DNA from: Enterococcus saigonensis
Lineage (GTDB): Bacteria; Bacillota; Bacilli; Lactobacillales; Enterococcaceae
Direction of reading: 5' to 3'
NCBI RefSeq assembly: GCF_011397115.1
Contig: NZ_AP022822.1
Span: forward strand, 62,001 to 126,000
Length of the DNA stretch: 64,000 nucleotides
The translations under genes and the position numbers were made by a program. Below, piece by piece: positions 33,374 through 41,885 of the stretch; positions within the stretch are counted from its first letter, which is position 1; every line of letters begins with the position of its first letter. Below the pieces are notes generated by a model. It had not been told where the DNA came from. It did not search any database and was given only the letters and a program-made list of their open reading frames with translations.

Positions 33374-34840
33374 ATGAAAAAGAAACCTAATATTATATTG
33401 ATGATGGTTGATCAAATGAGATTTGATGCCTTGGGAGCAAATGGGAATAGTATCATTTCCACCCCCAATTTAGATATGATGGCAGAACAAGGCTATAATT
33501 TCGAAAATGCTTACACTGCTGTTCCAAGTTGCATTCCATCTCGGGCTGCTTTAATGACGGGATTATCACAAGCACATCACGGAAGAGTGGGGTATGAAGA
33601 TAAAATTCCTTGGACGTATGAAAAAACCTTAGGATCAGAATTTACCAATTTAGGTTATCAAACAGAAGTAATAGGGAAAATGCATGTTTATCCTGAAAGA
33701 AATCGTATGGGATTTGAACATGTAGAATTACATGATGGCTATTTACATGCTGCGAGGAAGTATGATAATCCTTTTGGTACCCAATTTGAAAATACAGATG
33801 ATTATTTATCTTGGTTTAAAGAACATAAGGGAAATACTGTAGATCTAATGGACAATGGTTTAGATTGTAATTCATGGGTAGCTCGTCCTTGGATGTATGA
33901 AGAAGAACTTCATCCAACAAACTGGGTAGTTACTAAGTCGATTGATTTTTTAAAGCGGCATGATCCAACGGTTCCATTTTTCTTGAAAATGTCATTTACA
34001 AGACCACATTCACCTCTAGACCCCCCAGCGTATTATTTTGATATGTATATGAATTTATTAAAGGATATGCCAGAAATTCATGTAGGCGAGTGGGCGAAAA
34101 ATATTGGCTTGGATGAAAAATATTCGACAATTGCTACGAAGGGGCACTATAAAAAACACGAATTGGATAGAATGCGAGCAGGCTATTATGGTGCGATAAC
34201 ACATATTGATCATCAGATTGGACGGTTTTTAATAGCGTTGAAGGAACATAGAATGGATAAGGATACTATTATTTTATTTCTATCTGATCATGGAGATCAG
34301 CTTGGCGAACATCATTTATTTCGCAAAGCTTATCCCTACCAAGGAAGTATTCACATTCCTTTCATTGTGTATGATCCGGCAAATATTCTAGAAGGAAAAA
34401 AACACAAAATTGCTGAATTAGTGGAATTACAAGATGTTTTTCCATCATTGATAGATTTTGCTACATCTTCAAAAGTTGAGGGGATTGATGGTATGAGTGT
34501 AAAACCAATGCTGTCAGATAGCGCTATTAAGCTAAGATCTTATATTCATGGGGAGCACAGTTTTGGTAAAGACTCAAGTCAGTATATTTTGACAAAAGAC
34601 TGGAAATATATCTGGTTTCCAGTTAGAGGCGAAGAACAGTTATTTCATTTGAAAGAAGACCCGCATGAGAAATGGGACGTTAGTGAATTAGAGCCAAATA
34701 AAACTAGCAAATTTCGGGATATTCTTATCCATGAGTTAAAAGACAGAGAAGAGGGGTTTGTAGAAGATAATCATTTGGTCAAATTACATGAGACCATACT
34801 TTCACTTTCTTTTCTAAAAAATGAAGGGGGAGTATCATGA
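33374..34840 (+). CDS. Cys-type sulfatase, cytoplasmic
   Basis: A 488-residue enzyme of the alkaline-phosphatase-like sulfatase family (S1), which hydrolyses sulfate esters. The metal-binding NIILMMVDQMRFDALG starts the protein. The formylglycine site is Cys53 in PSCIPSRAALMTG (C-x-P-S-R), which requires maturation. A matching radical-SAM maturase is encoded at 35443. LSDHGDQLGEHH carries further metal ligands. There is no signal peptide, so it must act on a sulfated sugar already imported by the surrounding mannose-family PTS. ATG at 33374 has AGGTGAAAG at normal distance. A GTG at 33365 does not. The gene is inserted between IID and IIA. Confidence 0.9.
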   Translation: MKKKPNIILMMVDQMRFDALGANGNSIISTPNLDMMAEQGYNFENAYTAVPSCIPSRAALMTGLSQAHHGRVGYEDKIPWTYEKTLGSEFTNLGYQTEVIGKMHVYPERNRMGFEHVELHDGYLHAARKYDNPFGTQFENTDDYLSWFKEHKGNTVDLMDNGLDCNSWVARPWMYEEELHPTNWVVTKSIDFLKRHDPTVPFFLKMSFTRPHSPLDPPAYYFDMYMNLLKDMPEIHVGEWAKNIGLDEKYSTIATKGHYKKHELDRMRAGYYGAITHIDHQIGRFLIALKEHRMDKDTIILFLSDHGDQLGEHHLFRKAYPYQGSIHIPFIVYDPANILEGKKHKIAELVELQDVFPSLIDFATSSKVEGIDGMSVKPMLSDSAIKLRSYIHGEHSFGKDSSQYILTKDWKYIWFPVRGEEQLFHLKEDPHEKWDVSELEPNKTSKFRDILIHELKDREEGFVEDNHLVKLHETILSLSFLKNEGGVS

Positions 34841-35256
34841 CAAAAATACTAATTACTGGACATGGGAATTTTGCTTCTGGATTGGTATCAAACTTGAGCC
34901 TAATTGCAGGAGAAAACTCAGAATTAATCGCATTAGACTATAATGGGATGGATTCACTGGAAAATTTTAGTGAGAAAATGAATCAAAAAGTATCTCAATT
35001 AGGAGAAAGAGTATTTATCTTAACGGATATTAAAGGCGGTACACCGTTTAACGTAGCATATCATCTTAAAGCAAGTAATCCTGATAATATTCTACTTTTT
35101 GCCGGCGTGAATACTCCCGTTGTTTTAGAGATTTTAGTTCATAATTTTGATGGAAAATCAGAAGAAGAAGTTTACCAACAATTACAACGTCCGGAATTAT
35201 TTTTAACTCGTGCAGAATTTAAAAATATAGTGGATATTGAAGATGAGATAGATTAA
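34837..35256 (+). CDS. PTS IIA component, mannose family
   Basis: A 139-residue IIA of the mannose family. The phosphorylated His9 is in LITGHGNFASGL, with the later DIKGGTPFNVA motif. The ATG overlaps the sulfatase stop (ATGA), so the sulfatase and IIA are translationally coupled. It completes a four-subunit PTS with IIB, IIC and IID. A perfect terminator follows. Confidence 0.93.
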   Translation: MTKILITGHGNFASGLVSNLSLIAGENSELIALDYNGMDSLENFSEKMNQKVSQLGERVFILTDIKGGTPFNVAYHLKASNPDNILLFAGVNTPVVLEILVHNFDGKSEEEVYQQLQRPELFLTRAEFKNIVDIEDEID

Positions 35257-35257
35257 T

Positions 35258-35302
35258 AAAAAACTTCATAACACTTATGGAAATAAGTGTTATGAAGTTT
35301 TT
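35258..35302 (+). terminator. Terminator after the PTS IIA gene
   Basis: AAAAACTTCATAACACTTAT and its exact reverse complement ATAAGTGTTATGAAGTTTTT with a 4-base loop. The T-run makes it a strong terminator, so the maturase downstream has its own promoter. Confidence 0.9.
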
Positions 35303-35442
35303 TTACGTTGGTAAGGAACCTTGAATTATAGGAATGCGGTATAGAAGATATTTTATAAATAGACTTTTAAAAAATAACAAGTAATTTACAAAATTTCTAA
35401 AGAATAGTATTCTTTTTAATAAGCTAGAAAGAAGGATTACGT

Positions 35443-36561
35443 GTGAAACATATTTCTGTTTTAATCAAACCAGCTTCTTCGCTGTGTAATTTGAGATGCA
35501 AATATTGTTTTTATGCTGATGTAAGTTCATTGAGAGAAGTTCGCTCCTATGGAAGAATGAAAAAAGAAGTTGCGGAAAAAATGATTAAAAACATCTTTTC
35601 AGATTTAGAAAATGGGGACGAATTAACACTTGCATTTCAGGGTGGAGAGCCCACGCTCGCTGGATTGAAATATTATGAAAACATTGTTCAATTAGTAAAA
35701 CAGCAAGAAAAAAAAGTCTATGTGCATTATGCAATTCAAACAAATGGAATGCTAATTAACTTCGCGTGGTGTAAATTTTTTAAAGAAAATAACTTTCTTG
35801 TAGGACTATCCATCGATGGTCTACCACTATATCATAATCAAAATCGCGTAGATGTCAGAGGGAAAGGAACCTTTCAAAAAGTTTTACATACAAAGCGGCT
35901 ATTTGATAAATTTGAAATTGAATACAATGTGTTATGCGTACTAACTAACCAATTAGCCAAAGAAGCGACAAAAGTATTTCATTTTTTAAAAAACGAATCA
36001 ATTCGATTTGTTCAGTTTATCCCTTGCATGGATGATTTAGACGCAAAAGGAAATAGCTCCTATAGTTTAACACCCAAAAATTTTTCCATATTTTATAGAG
36101 AATTATTGCAATTATGGCTAAACGATTTAATAAGTGGTCACTACATCAGTATTAAATTATTTGATGACGTGGTGAATCTACTTGTTAACAAACAAATAAC
36201 CGCATGTGGTATTTTAGGAAATTGTCAGATTCAGTACGTTATTGAAGCTGATGGCAGCGTCTATCCTTGTGATTTTTATGTTTTAGATGAATATCGGATG
36301 GGCTATATTCAAGAAGAAACCTTACGTGAACTATTTGAAAAAGAAAGTGCCGTTTCATTTATTTGTGCTCCTCGAAAACTAACTGATTTTTGCCAAAATT
36401 GCGAACTTAAGCGCATCTGTCAGGGAGGGTGTAAGCGTATGAAAGACGTTATGTATGTAGATAAAGAAAATAACATATGTGGGTATAAGGAATTGTTGGT
36501 GGAATTAATACCACAGATACCGCTGATTTTAAATGAAATGGGGAAATTAACGCTATGCTAA
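35443..36561 (+). CDS. Anaerobic sulfatase-maturating enzyme (radical SAM)
   Basis: A 372-residue radical-SAM/SPASM enzyme that converts the active-site Cys of sulfatases to formylglycine without oxygen. The SAM cluster Cys are at 15, 19 and 22 (LCNLRCKYCFY). GGEPTLAG follows. C-terminal Cys clusters (CGILGNC, YPCDFY, FCQNCELKRICQGGCKR) bind two further iron-sulfur clusters. The start is GTG at 35443 with GAAGGATT about ten bases before it. It serves the Cys-type sulfatase encoded 600 bases upstream. It overlaps the next gene by 7 bases, linking the exporter to the same function. Confidence 0.93.
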   Translation: MKHISVLIKPASSLCNLRCKYCFYADVSSLREVRSYGRMKKEVAEKMIKNIFSDLENGDELTLAFQGGEPTLAGLKYYENIVQLVKQQEKKVYVHYAIQTNGMLINFAWCKFFKENNFLVGLSIDGLPLYHNQNRVDVRGKGTFQKVLHTKRLFDKFEIEYNVLCVLTNQLAKEATKVFHFLKNESIRFVQFIPCMDDLDAKGNSSYSLTPKNFSIFYRELLQLWLNDLISGHYISIKLFDDVVNLLVNKQITACGILGNCQIQYVIEADGSVYPCDFYVLDEYRMGYIQEETLRELFEKESAVSFICAPRKLTDFCQNCELKRICQGGCKRMKDVMYVDKENNICGYKELLVELIPQIPLILNEMGKLTLC

Positions 36562-37337
36562 TTGGAATTATTTATTTTATCGTAATTGTTTTTGCCAATA
36601 CGATTGGGGCGGTGTCCGGCATGGGTGGTGGTGTTATTATTAAACCAGTGTTTGATCTGATAGCCCAAGATTCAGTCGCTGCAATTTCTTTTTATTCGAC
36701 AGTGGCAGTTTTTACGATGTCGCTAGTCTCTACCTGGCGACAGATAAAAAATGGCGTTCATTTAAATTGGCAGTTGGTTGCCTTTATTTCCGGAGGCGCA
36801 GTGGCTGGTGGTATTTTAGGAAATTATATTTTTGAACTTTTATTATCTTGGTTAGCTGATGAAAGTTTTGTCCAACTAATTCAGATTGGGTTAACGATTA
36901 TAACGTTGGTGTTTGCCTTTTTATATTCGCGTTTTGATTGGAAAAACTATCATTTTAATTCAGTACTAAGTTATTTTTTAGCAGGATTACTGTTAGGCTT
37001 TCTTGCGAGTTTACTGGGCATTGGCGGGGGCCCGATTAATGTTTCGCTGTTGATGCTATTATTTTCAATCCCAATTAAAGAAGCCACCGTTTACTCGCTT
37101 GCGACTATTTTTTTCTCACAACTTGCTAAAATTTTAACGATCACATTTAGTGTTGGTTTTGCACGTTACGACTTAACGATGTTGGCCTTTGTTATACCCG
37201 CAGCCATTTTAGGAGGACTGTTAGGTAGTAAACTAAGTAATATTTTGTCGCCCAAAAAAGTCACTTTTGTATTTCAATGTGTCATTTTACTAGTCTTAGT
37301 AATCAATCTTTATAACGGTTGGCAAGTGTTTGTATAA
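36555..37337 (+). CDS. TauE/SafE family anion exporter
   Basis: A 260-residue membrane protein with about eight segments and the duplicated TauE/SafE motifs AVSGMGGGVIIKP and GIGGGPINVSLL, one in each half. The family exports sulfite, sulfoacetate or related anions. Overlap with the sulfatase maturase by 7 bases makes it likely that it removes sulfate or a related ion released inside the cell by the sulfatase (inference). A bidirectional terminator follows. Confidence 0.88.
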   Translation: MLIGIIYFIVIVFANTIGAVSGMGGGVIIKPVFDLIAQDSVAAISFYSTVAVFTMSLVSTWRQIKNGVHLNWQLVAFISGGAVAGGILGNYIFELLLSWLADESFVQLIQIGLTIITLVFAFLYSRFDWKNYHFNSVLSYFLAGLLLGFLASLLGIGGGPINVSLLMLLFSIPIKEATVYSLATIFFSQLAKILTITFSVGFARYDLTMLAFVIPAAILGGLLGSKLSNILSPKKVTFVFQCVILLVLVINLYNGWQVFV

Positions 37338-37378
37338 GAAAAAAACTAGGTCGCAAGTAAGACCTAGTTTTTTTTCTT
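37337..37378. terminator. Bidirectional terminator
   Basis: AAAAAACTAGGTC pairs with GACCTAGTTTTTT around an 8-base loop (37340-37373). It serves the TauE gene and the convergent formate-channel gene, whose last codons it overlaps. Confidence 0.85.
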
Positions 37379-38128
37379 ATAACTGTAGTAATAAAGGCCC
37401 GAAACAAAAATGCTTCCGCCAACAATATTACCCAAATAAACAGGAACAAAGTTTGTTATAAAATTTTGCCAAGTGGCGCTACCTTCAAAAATGGAAGCAG
37501 GGATAACGAAGCAATTTGCGACACTATGCTGAAAACCGATAGCGACAAAAATCATGACAGGAAACCAAATGGCAACTATTTTACCAGCGGCGTCTTTAGC
37601 ACCATAACAAAGCCATAACGCCAGACCAACAAACCAATTACAGCCAATGCCTGAAATAAAGGATTGAATAAAGCTGGCGTGAATTTTATGCTGTGCGACT
37701 TGGATAACTTGTGCTTGATAAATGCCTTCGTGTGTTAACCCGACGAGATGACCGAAAAAATAGGCGACAAAAATTCCCCCAATTACATTCCAACAGGTAA
37801 TAAAAAGCCAATTGCCCACGAGTTCTTTTAATGAGACTTTCCTGGCGTAACAAGCCAGAGATACTGCCATCATATTCCCAGTAATCAATTCACCTCCAGC
37901 TAGTAAAATGACAATTAAGCCGATGGGAAAAACAGCAGCACCTAAAAGGGTTCCTAGACCCGAAAACTCTTTTGGAATCGGAGCAGAAATGCGAATGTAG
38001 GCTAAGTAGCCTAAAGAAATCATGGCACCGCCGATAAAGCCTAAAATTGCTTTGGCTAGGGGCGTTTTGTGAATTTTTTTGCTGCCATTTTGGATTGTTA
38101 TTTCTAAAATTTCTTCTGGTGTAAACAT
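37364..38128 (-). CDS. Formate/nitrite transporter (FocA-like)
   Basis: A 254-residue pentameric channel protein of the FNT family with six membrane segments. Family motifs: the ELITGNMMAV broken helix, the conserved His in IGFQHSVANCFVIPA and the FVPVYLGNIVGG end. Next to the hut genes, which produce formate via FtcD-FchA-Fhs, formate export is the natural role (inference). It lies downstream of hutU on the same strand, beyond a hairpin, so some read-through co-expression is possible. Confidence 0.92.
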   Translation of the reverse strand: MFTPEEILEITIQNGSKKIHKTPLAKAILGFIGGAMISLGYLAYIRISAPIPKEFSGLGTLLGAAVFPIGLIVILLAGGELITGNMMAVSLACYARKVSLKELVGNWLFITCWNVIGGIFVAYFFGHLVGLTHEGIYQAQVIQVAQHKIHASFIQSFISGIGCNWFVGLALWLCYGAKDAAGKIVAIWFPVMIFVAIGFQHSVANCFVIPASIFEGSATWQNFITNFVPVYLGNIVGGSIFVSGLYYYSYKKKN

Positions 38129-38153
38129 GAGGGCACATCCTTTACATATTTAT

Positions 38154-38191
38154 AAAAGAGGATGTTGATGATTGATCACCAACATCCTCTC
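38154..38191 (-). terminator. Hairpin between hutU and the formate-channel gene
   Basis: GAGGATGTTG (38158-38167) pairs with CAACATCCTC (38180-38189). On the minus strand it is followed by TTTTAT. It is a moderate terminator or processing hairpin. Confidence 0.65.
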
Positions 38192-38211
38192 TTTCAAAAT
38201 TTTAAATGTTG

Positions 38212-40239
38212 CTAATTAAAAAGTTCTTGTAGTGCAGCATCCACTTTACTTTGGTCTGCTAAATAAGGAATGGTAATATGATCAGTCCCTTTGTTCATCT
38301 TATTGTATTCAATTGATGTTTCAATGGCATGATCATTTCGTGCCCAGCTACGTCGCGCCACACCGCCCATAGTGTCCCAGGCAATAGCAGATTTGATAAT
38401 TTCATCTACCAATTCAGAACCATCTAAAACAAGACCAAAACCGCCATTAATTGATTTGCCAATTCCAACGCCGCCGCCGTTATGCAAAGCAATTAGCGAC
38501 ATGCCGCGCGCGGCGTTGCCGGCATAGCATTGTGTTGCCATATCAGCACAAACATTACTACCGTCTTTAATATTAGATGTTTCACGGAAAGGTGAATCTG
38601 TGCCAGAAACATCATGATGATCTCGTCCTAGCATAACTGGTCCAATTTTTCCTTCACGTACCAATTCATTGAATTTTAGTGCGATATTTACGCGTCCCAT
38701 ACAATCTTGGTAAAGAATGCGGGCTTGTGTGCCCACCACGAGCTGATTTTTTTCTGCATCGCGAATCCAATTATAGTTATCGCGGTCTTGGTAGCGGCGA
38801 TTTGGATCAATCACTTCCATTGCGGCCTGGTCAGTTGCTACTAAATCTTCGTGGTTTCCACTCAAGCACACCCAACGAAATGGGCCATAGCCATAATCAA
38901 AAAGCATTGGTCCCATAATATCTTCTACGTAAGATGGCCAAATAAAACCGTCTTTATCATCAACACCATTTTTGGAAATTTCTTTTATACCGGAATCATA
39001 AATGGCTTTCATAAAAGAGTTGCCATAATCAAAGAAATAAGTTCCTTTAGCAACAAGGGATTTAATAACACGATAGTGACGTGCTAGCGTTTCATCTACG
39101 AGTTGCTGGAATTTTTTGCTATCTGTTGCTAGCAGCTCTGTTCGTTCTTCAAATGTAATTCCAGCTGGACAATAGCCACCATTGTAAACATTATGACAAG
39201 AAGTCTGGTCAGACAATAAATCAACGGGTATATTATTTTGATCAATGTATTCCAGTAGTTCGACGATATTTCCGTGATAGGCAATGGAGGTTTTTTCTTT
39301 TTTGGTTAAATACGCCGTTGCAATGTTTATAGCCTCTGCAGGCGTGGTGGCAAGATTTGAAATCCAGCCTTGTTCCAAACGGGTATCAATTCGAGAACGG
39401 TCAACTTCGGCGATGATCGCCACAGCATTGGCAATTTCGCCAGCCTTACCTTGAGCACCAGACATTCCCCCAAGACCAGAAGAAATGAATAGCTTTCCAG
39501 CTAAGTCGCCATCATCTGCAATCCCCAGTTTTAACCGTCCAGCATTTAAAAGGGTATTAAATGTCCCGTGTACAATTCCTTGTGGTCCAATATACATCCA
39601 GCCGCCTGCTGTCATTTGGCCATAATTGGTGACACCCATTTCTTCGGCAATTTCCCAATCATCAATATTATCGTATTCGCCAACGAGTAGGCCATTGGTA
39701 ATAATTACCCGTGGTGCGTCTTTTTTAGACTTAAATAAACCTAATGGGTGCCCAGATTCTACTACCAATGTTTGTTCGTCTGTCATAATTTCAAGATACT
39801 TTTTAATCAAATGATATTGCATCCAGTTGGAACAAACTTGCCCTGTTTCACCGTACGTAACCAATTCATACGGGTAAAGAGCCACTGCAAAATCCAAATT
39901 ATTGTCAATCATTACTTGCATGGCTTTAGCGGCGGTACAATTTCCTTTGTATGCGTCAATGGGTTTGCCATAGATGCGTTCTTTTGGATACCAGCGATAA
40001 CCATAAATACGTCCCCGTGTTCGCAATTCTTCTAAAAATTCGGGGATCACAATCTCATGATATTTGGGATGAACATAACGCAAGGCATTTTTTAATGCCA
40101 GTTCGGTTTGTTCTTTGGTTAAACGAAAACCGCGGTCAGGAGCGCGCCGAATTCCTTCTTGAAAAATTGTTTTTTCTGGTAAAACGTCATCTAATTTTAC
40201 CGTCATCGCTTGTTCGATGTCTTTTAAGTCGATCATCAT
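38212..40239 (-). CDS. hutU: Urocanate hydratase
   Basis: A 675-residue NAD-dependent urocanase converting urocanate to imidazolonepropionate, second step of histidine breakdown, in the cytoplasm. Motifs: TAGGWMYIGPQGIVHGTF, the glycine-rich SGLGGMSGAQGKAGEIANAV NAD site, the DQTSCHN and GNAARGM loops. It is longer than the roughly 555-residue proteobacterial enzyme and fits the long type of streptococci. AAAGGAGG precedes two ATGs at 40239 and 40236. It is divergent from hutI, with a cre-like box in the shared control region. Confidence 0.96.
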   Translation of the reverse strand: MMIDLKDIEQAMTVKLDDVLPEKTIFQEGIRRAPDRGFRLTKEQTELALKNALRYVHPKYHEIVIPEFLEELRTRGRIYGYRWYPKERIYGKPIDAYKGNCTAAKAMQVMIDNNLDFAVALYPYELVTYGETGQVCSNWMQYHLIKKYLEIMTDEQTLVVESGHPLGLFKSKKDAPRVIITNGLLVGEYDNIDDWEIAEEMGVTNYGQMTAGGWMYIGPQGIVHGTFNTLLNAGRLKLGIADDGDLAGKLFISSGLGGMSGAQGKAGEIANAVAIIAEVDRSRIDTRLEQGWISNLATTPAEAINIATAYLTKKEKTSIAYHGNIVELLEYIDQNNIPVDLLSDQTSCHNVYNGGYCPAGITFEERTELLATDSKKFQQLVDETLARHYRVIKSLVAKGTYFFDYGNSFMKAIYDSGIKEISKNGVDDKDGFIWPSYVEDIMGPMLFDYGYGPFRWVCLSGNHEDLVATDQAAMEVIDPNRRYQDRDNYNWIRDAEKNQLVVGTQARILYQDCMGRVNIALKFNELVREGKIGPVMLGRDHHDVSGTDSPFRETSNIKDGSNVCADMATQCYAGNAARGMSLIALHNGGGVGIGKSINGGFGLVLDGSELVDEIIKSAIAWDTMGGVARRSWARNDHAIETSIEYNKMNKGTDHITIPYLADQSKVDAALQELFN

Positions 40240-40310
40240 GATTTCCTCCTTTGTATTCTCGTGGTGTGAATGAATGAAATGATTTCAAAGCTTTTACGCT
40301 TTTTAGTATA

Positions 40311-40324
40311 TGTGAGCGGTGTCA
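40311..40324. promoter_or_regulatory. cre-like box between hutU and hutI
   Basis: TGTGAGCGGTGTCA matches TGWAANCGNTNWCA at 13 of 14 positions. It shares AGCGGTGTCA with the box upstream of ftcD. Confidence 0.55.
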
Positions 40325-40452
40325 ACAAAGCGTCTATCGATTAAAAATTTTTATCAAAAAGTTTTTTGCTAAAAGTAATCTCGTGTTTGACTCCTATTTG
40401 ACTATATTTTTTTATACTAGAAGTACGAATAAGATATAAAGGAGAAGAAAAT

Positions 40453-41724
40453 ATGAAAGCAGATAAAATTCTTAAAAATTTTAGTCAGATTTTTTGTCCA
40501 ATTGATCAAGGAATTCCTTTACGCGGCGAACAAATGAGTGAAGCTGTGATTATAGAAGATGGCTATATTGCAATTAAAGATGGGAAAATTTTAGCTGTAG
40601 CAAAAGGCGATCCCGACGAAGCACTTATTGATGAGGAAACAGAAATTATTGATTATACCGGAAAATTAGCGACACCGGGCTTGATTGATTGCCATACCCA
40701 TTTGGTTTATGGGGGCAGTCGCGAACATGAATTTTCACAAAAGTTAAACGGGGTGGCTTATTTAGATATTTTAGCACAAGGCGGAGGTATTTTAAGTACT
40801 GTGGAAGCGACAAGAAAAGCTTCTTTCAAAGAGCTTTATGATAAATCTGCTGCGTTGCTGGATAAAATGCTCATTCACGGGGTGACCACAGTAGAAGCCA
40901 AAAGTGGGTATGGTTTAAATTGGGAAACCGAAGAAAAGCAACTGCAAGTTGTTAAAAAACTAAATGAAGAACACGCGGTAGATTTGGTCTCTACCTTTAT
41001 GGGTGCTCACGCTATCCCAGCGGAGTACAAAGGTCGCGCAAGTGAATTTATCGATTTTATTATTCATGATATGTTGCCGAAAGTAAAAGCAGAGAATTTA
41101 GCAGAGTTCTGTGATATTTTCTGTGAAAAAGGCGTCTTCACAGCCCAAGAATCTGAAAAACTATTGCAAGCTGCAAAAGATATGGGCTTTAAATTGCGAA
41201 TCCACGCCGATGAGATTGCTACGATTGGCGGAGTGGACGTGGCAGCAAAATTAGGAGCTGTTAGTGCAGAACATCTAATGATGATTACCGATGAAGGCAT
41301 CAAAAAATTAAGTGAAGCTCACGTTATTGGCAATTTATTGCCAGCCACTACTTTTAGTTTAATGGAAGATACGTATGCCCCAGCTAAAAAAATGATTGAT
41401 CACGGAATGGCAATCACCTTAACCACCGATAGTAATCCAGGAAGTTGTCCGACGGCAAATTTACAGTTCATTATGCAACTGGGATGCTTTATGCAAAAAT
41501 TAACGCCTATTCAAGTATTTAATGCCGTTACCATTAATGCAGCTTATTCTGTTTGTAGAGCAGATACAATCGGTAGCTTTGATAAAGGGAAAAATGCCGA
41601 TATTGCAATTTTTGATGCACCTAATATTGATTTTCCGTTATACTTTTTTGCGACAAATTTAGTGGAAGCTGTTTATAAGGCAGGTAATTTAGTTATTTCA
41701 CAGCGGCAATACAGCGTCAAATAA
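40453..41724 (+). CDS. hutI: Imidazolonepropionase
   Basis: A 423-residue metal-dependent amidohydrolase that opens imidazolonepropionate to N-formimino-glutamate. Metal ligands are visible in LIDCHTHLVYGGSR (HxH), IHADEI and TTDSNPGS, and KSGYGL carries the family substrate loop. AAAGGAGAAG precedes ATG. It is followed by a clear terminator, so it is transcribed apart from the rest of the pathway but probably with shared control by the cre box upstream. Confidence 0.96.
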   Translation: MKADKILKNFSQIFCPIDQGIPLRGEQMSEAVIIEDGYIAIKDGKILAVAKGDPDEALIDEETEIIDYTGKLATPGLIDCHTHLVYGGSREHEFSQKLNGVAYLDILAQGGGILSTVEATRKASFKELYDKSAALLDKMLIHGVTTVEAKSGYGLNWETEEKQLQVVKKLNEEHAVDLVSTFMGAHAIPAEYKGRASEFIDFIIHDMLPKVKAENLAEFCDIFCEKGVFTAQESEKLLQAAKDMGFKLRIHADEIATIGGVDVAAKLGAVSAEHLMMITDEGIKKLSEAHVIGNLLPATTFSLMEDTYAPAKKMIDHGMAITLTTDSNPGSCPTANLQFIMQLGCFMQKLTPIQVFNAVTINAAYSVCRADTIGSFDKGKNADIAIFDAPNIDFPLYFFATNLVEAVYKAGNLVISQRQYSVK

Positions 41725-41744
41725 TAGTCGGCTTCTTCGTTGTT

Positions 41745-41780
41745 CTCTCAAATTCTATTCTTAGAGTTTGAGAGTTTTTT
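41745..41780 (+). terminator. Terminator after hutI
   Basis: CTCTCAAA (41745-41752) pairs with TTTGAGAG (41767-41774), then TTTTTT. Confidence 0.8.
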
Positions 41781-41802
41781 ATGCAGCACTTTTTAATTTT
41801 TT

Positions 41803-41816
41803 TGAAAGCGGTATCT
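41803..41816 (+). promoter_or_regulatory. cre-like box upstream of the SARP-like gene
   Basis: TGAAAGCGGTATCT matches the cre consensus at 13 of 14 positions, 70 bases ahead of the regulator start. Confidence 0.5.
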
Positions 41817-41885
41817 TTCTGATGTCACTTCCTTTAAAATAAGGTTGGACAATTATGGCAATACTGGTTGAAAGAAGGTAACACT

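Noticed and set aside
39951..40241. 96-codon ORF opposite hutU
   Set aside because: Antisense to a strongly conserved coding part, no ribosome site and no plausible protein features.
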